Origin: Diphasiastrum complanatum
Lineage: Eukaryota > Streptophyta > Lycopodiopsida > Lycopodiales > Lycopodiaceae
Direction: 5' to 3'
Length of the DNA stretch: 64,000 nucleotides
Assembly: GCA_029204225.1 (NCBI GenBank)
Contig: CM055093.1
Coordinates: 590,668 to 654,667, forward strand
The stretch's first letter is position 1. The number at the start of each line of letters is the position of its first letter. Positions 62,028 through 64,000 of the stretch are shown here, one piece after another. The notes beneath the pieces were generated by a model. It saw only the letters and a program-made list of their open reading frames with translations, made no database searches and had not been told where the DNA came from. The position numbers were made by a program, and so were the translations under genes.

Positions 62028-62547
62028 TATGACTACGACAATGCAGACCAGAGTAGCAATCAGTCTTGATGGTGCAAATTACAGAATCTAAAAATTCAGA
62101 ATCAAAACACTCCTGAAGGGCGAAGGCATCTGGTTGGTGACCGAGCTCTCAGAGATGCAGCCTCTAGAGGGAGACCCGAGGAGAGCTGAATGGATCAGAA
62201 AGGATGAGCGTGCAATGGCGATCATCGTTTTGTCCATAAATGAAAATCTACTCATGCAGATTGAAGATTCCGAAAGCAGCCATGCAGCGTGGGAAAGATT
62301 AAAGCAGAAGTATGAAGTGAGGACTGCAGCTTCAGTCATGCACTTTCACAATCAGCTGCAATCCATACAGTGGGATGGCAACCAGTTAGATCAACATGTT
62401 GAGAAGATCAGAATGATCTTTGCTCAACTCGCTGCATCAGGACAAGAGCATCAGGTCTCAGCACCACAACAACTGATGTACTTCATAAAATCTCTACCGA
62501 CGTCCTATCAGCCGCTGAGAATGCTCATACTGGTCTACCAGATATGA
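62028..62547 (+). pseudogene. Copia gag, third element
   Basis: TTTMQTRVAISLDGANYRI, a stop, KFRIKTLLKGEGIWLVTELS, DERAMAIIVLSINENLLMQI, AAWERLKQKYEVRTAASVMH and LMYFIKSLPTSYQPLRMLI form a gag of the UBN2 type. A frameshift near 62540 follows. Confidence 0.82.
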
Positions 62548-63310
62548 CATTCGACAAAGCAGTCAGTCTTGTCGCTGATGAGAGATTGATGAGAGACGAA
62601 GGAGAGGGAAGTAGTGATAAAGAGAAGGCTCTCTTCACAAAAGAAAAGAAGAAGAATAAAAACAAGCCAAGATTTGAGAAAACAAAGTCCTCGAATCAAC
62701 AATCTTCTTTCTGCGATCACTGCCACAATATGGCCAACAAATGCTGGTTCAATCCAGCAATACCTTGCATGCACTGCAACAAATCCGAGCAAACAATCAT
62801 GGTTGGCTACTCGAATGGAACACATGTGTATAGACTCTACTATCCAACCACGAAGAAGGTTGTTTCGATTTGAGATGTGAAGTTCGACGAGTCCACATTC
62901 CCTGGACTGAAAGACGAAAGAGGCCATGAGATCTTCACACTGCTGCCTGTTCAAGAGGGAGATCGAGGACATACACCAAATTAAAATGCAGAGCTTCACA
63001 TTCCAGAGCAGCAGGAAGCAGAGGATCGATCCCACGAACAGGAAATGTTTGAGCAACGACGAAACGAACCTCGAAAGTCAACAAGACAAAGAAGACCTCC
63101 AGATTGCTATTCTGACAATCTTCAATTGAGCAAAGACACGCAGTTCGAGTACTGTAGCTTCACAAAAGAGCCAGCAACATACCAAGAAGCTATCCAGAGT
63201 CCAGAGGGAGAATTCTGAAAGTAGACAATGTCAGAGGAAATTGAGTCGATGAGGCAAAACGAGGACATTAGAGCCACTGCCAAAAAATAGAAAAGTAGTC
63301 GACTGCAAGT
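62544..63310 (+). pseudogene. Gag knuckle fused to integrase end
   Basis: CDHCHNMANKCWFNPAIPCM is a Cys-rich knuckle. It runs directly into MVGYSNGTHVYRLYYPTTKK and VVSI, stop, DVKFDES, which is the end of Copia integrase. The deletion thus removed protease to integrase core. A charged linker (RRNEPRKSTRQRRPPD) follows. Confidence 0.75.
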
Positions 63311-63312
63311 GG

Positions 63313-64000
63313 GTGTACAAGAAAAAGCTGAAATCAGATGACACTATTGGCCGCTACAAGGCAAGGTTTGTCGCAAAGGGTCACACGCAGAGATATGGTG
63401 TCGACTATTTCGACAGATATTCGCCCATGGTGAAGATCACAAGCATAAGGCTACTCCTTGCATACGCCACACAGTACAATATGGAAATTCACCAGATTGA
63501 CGTGAAAACAGCCTTTCTCCACGAAGATCTAGAGGAGAAAATCTTCATGAAGCAACCTGAAGGCTATGAAGACCCCGACAACAGACAATATATTTGGTGA
63601 TTGCAGAGATGCATCTACGGTCTAAAACATGCATCACAAACATGGTACAAAAAGCATGATGGTCTTCTAAAGTCTCTAGACTTCAACTGTACTCAACTAG
63701 ACTGTAATGTCTAGATCAAAAGAGTAGGAAAAGATTTTGTGATACTGACCATTTTCGTGGATGATTTGCTGATGATAGGAAATTCCTTGATGCTGATCAA
63801 AGACACAAAGAGTCAGATTTCTACAAGCTACGAAATCACAGATCTTGGAGAAGCAACAAAATGCCTAGGGTTTGGAGATCAAAAGAGATCAAACAAATGG
63901 CAAAATGCACTTGAGTCAGTTAGAATACGCCAGAAAAGTGCTGAAGCAGTACCACATGATGGACTGCAAAGAAAAAGCCACACCAATGATAGCTAGAGTC
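63313..64000 (+). pseudogene. Copia reverse transcriptase, third element (partial)
   Basis: RYKARFVAKGHTQRYGVDYF, IHQIDVKTAFLHEDLEEKIF, MKQPEGYEDPDNRQYIW, a stop, RCIYGLKHASQTWYKKHDGL and LTIFVDDLLMIGNS (motif C FVDDLL, where YVDDLL is usual). Continues to the window edge with EITDLGEATKCLGF. Confidence 0.87.

Larger units (their letters stand above)
61390..64000 (+). mobile_element. Third Copia element, internally deleted, runs off the window
   Basis: LTR end CGCGACA at 61964 (start uncertain, about 61390), primer site 61965-61977, a gag start, then after a deletion the end of integrase, the linker and RT to the window edge. Protease, pre-integrase and the integrase core are missing. The RT text differs from the 49.9-kb Copia, so it is another lineage. 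Confidence 0.78.

Overview
The window reads as nuclear DNA of a land plant. It has one intron-rich plant gene for an organelle-targeted protein (TWINKLE primase-helicase) inside a deep pile of nested transposable elements: Ty1/copia, Ty3/gypsy chromovirus, hAT, LINE, and fragments of a restriction-like-endonuclease (R2-type) non-LTR element. Eight very long (CT)n/(GA)n microsatellites add to this. No tRNA, rRNA, CRISPR or bacterial operon was seen. A fern or other non-flowering plant with a large genome is my guess from TE content and intron size; the sequence does not prove it.

Layout. (1) 1-10818: a minus-strand Copia element (LTR 10319-10818, PBS, gag, integrase start at the window edge) is split by a hAT transposon (339-9282, with a target duplication). 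The hAT is itself split by a 5'-truncated LINE (6359-9054), whose target duplication includes a (CT)n tract. (2) 11020-25812 minus: twelve exons of a TWINKLE gene (targeting region, primase zinc finger, TOPRIM). They join in frame over 411 codons without a stop. The helicase half must lie beyond the Copia insertion, left of the window, or be lost. Intron 5 (8.4 kb) holds LINE and gypsy remains; intron 2 holds a short Copia fragment. (3) 26836-29215 plus: remains of an RLE-type non-LTR retrotransposon. N-terminal C2H2 finger and C-terminal nuclease are present, but the reverse transcriptase is replaced by a short dispersed repeat that recurs at 61161. (4) 29848-31478 minus: an unidentified two-ORF cassette beside the 3' end of a gypsy pol (32220-32519). 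(5) 34-42 kb: microsatellites, a Copia remnant, and a small LTR element (37986-41624) carrying one unknown ORF. (6) 41.9-46.1 kb and 56.9-61 kb: two copies, in the same orientation, of one defective Copia family. (7) 46142-49.4 kb: LTR and gag of another LTR element inserted in the first copy's LTR, with an exact-period 152-bp repeat. (8) 49913-53770: a nearly complete but broken Copia. (9) 61.3-64 kb: a third Copia type with a gag-to-RT deletion and a duplicated primer binding site.

How it works together: apart from TWINKLE, almost everything recognisable is mobile-element debris, and nearly every element carries stops, frameshifts or internal deletions. TWINKLE is the only gene likely to serve the host. 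It would supply primer synthesis, and with the missing half helicase activity, for organelle DNA replication. Boundaries of splice sites, LTRs and duplications were read by eye; family assignments rest on motif recognition, not on searches.
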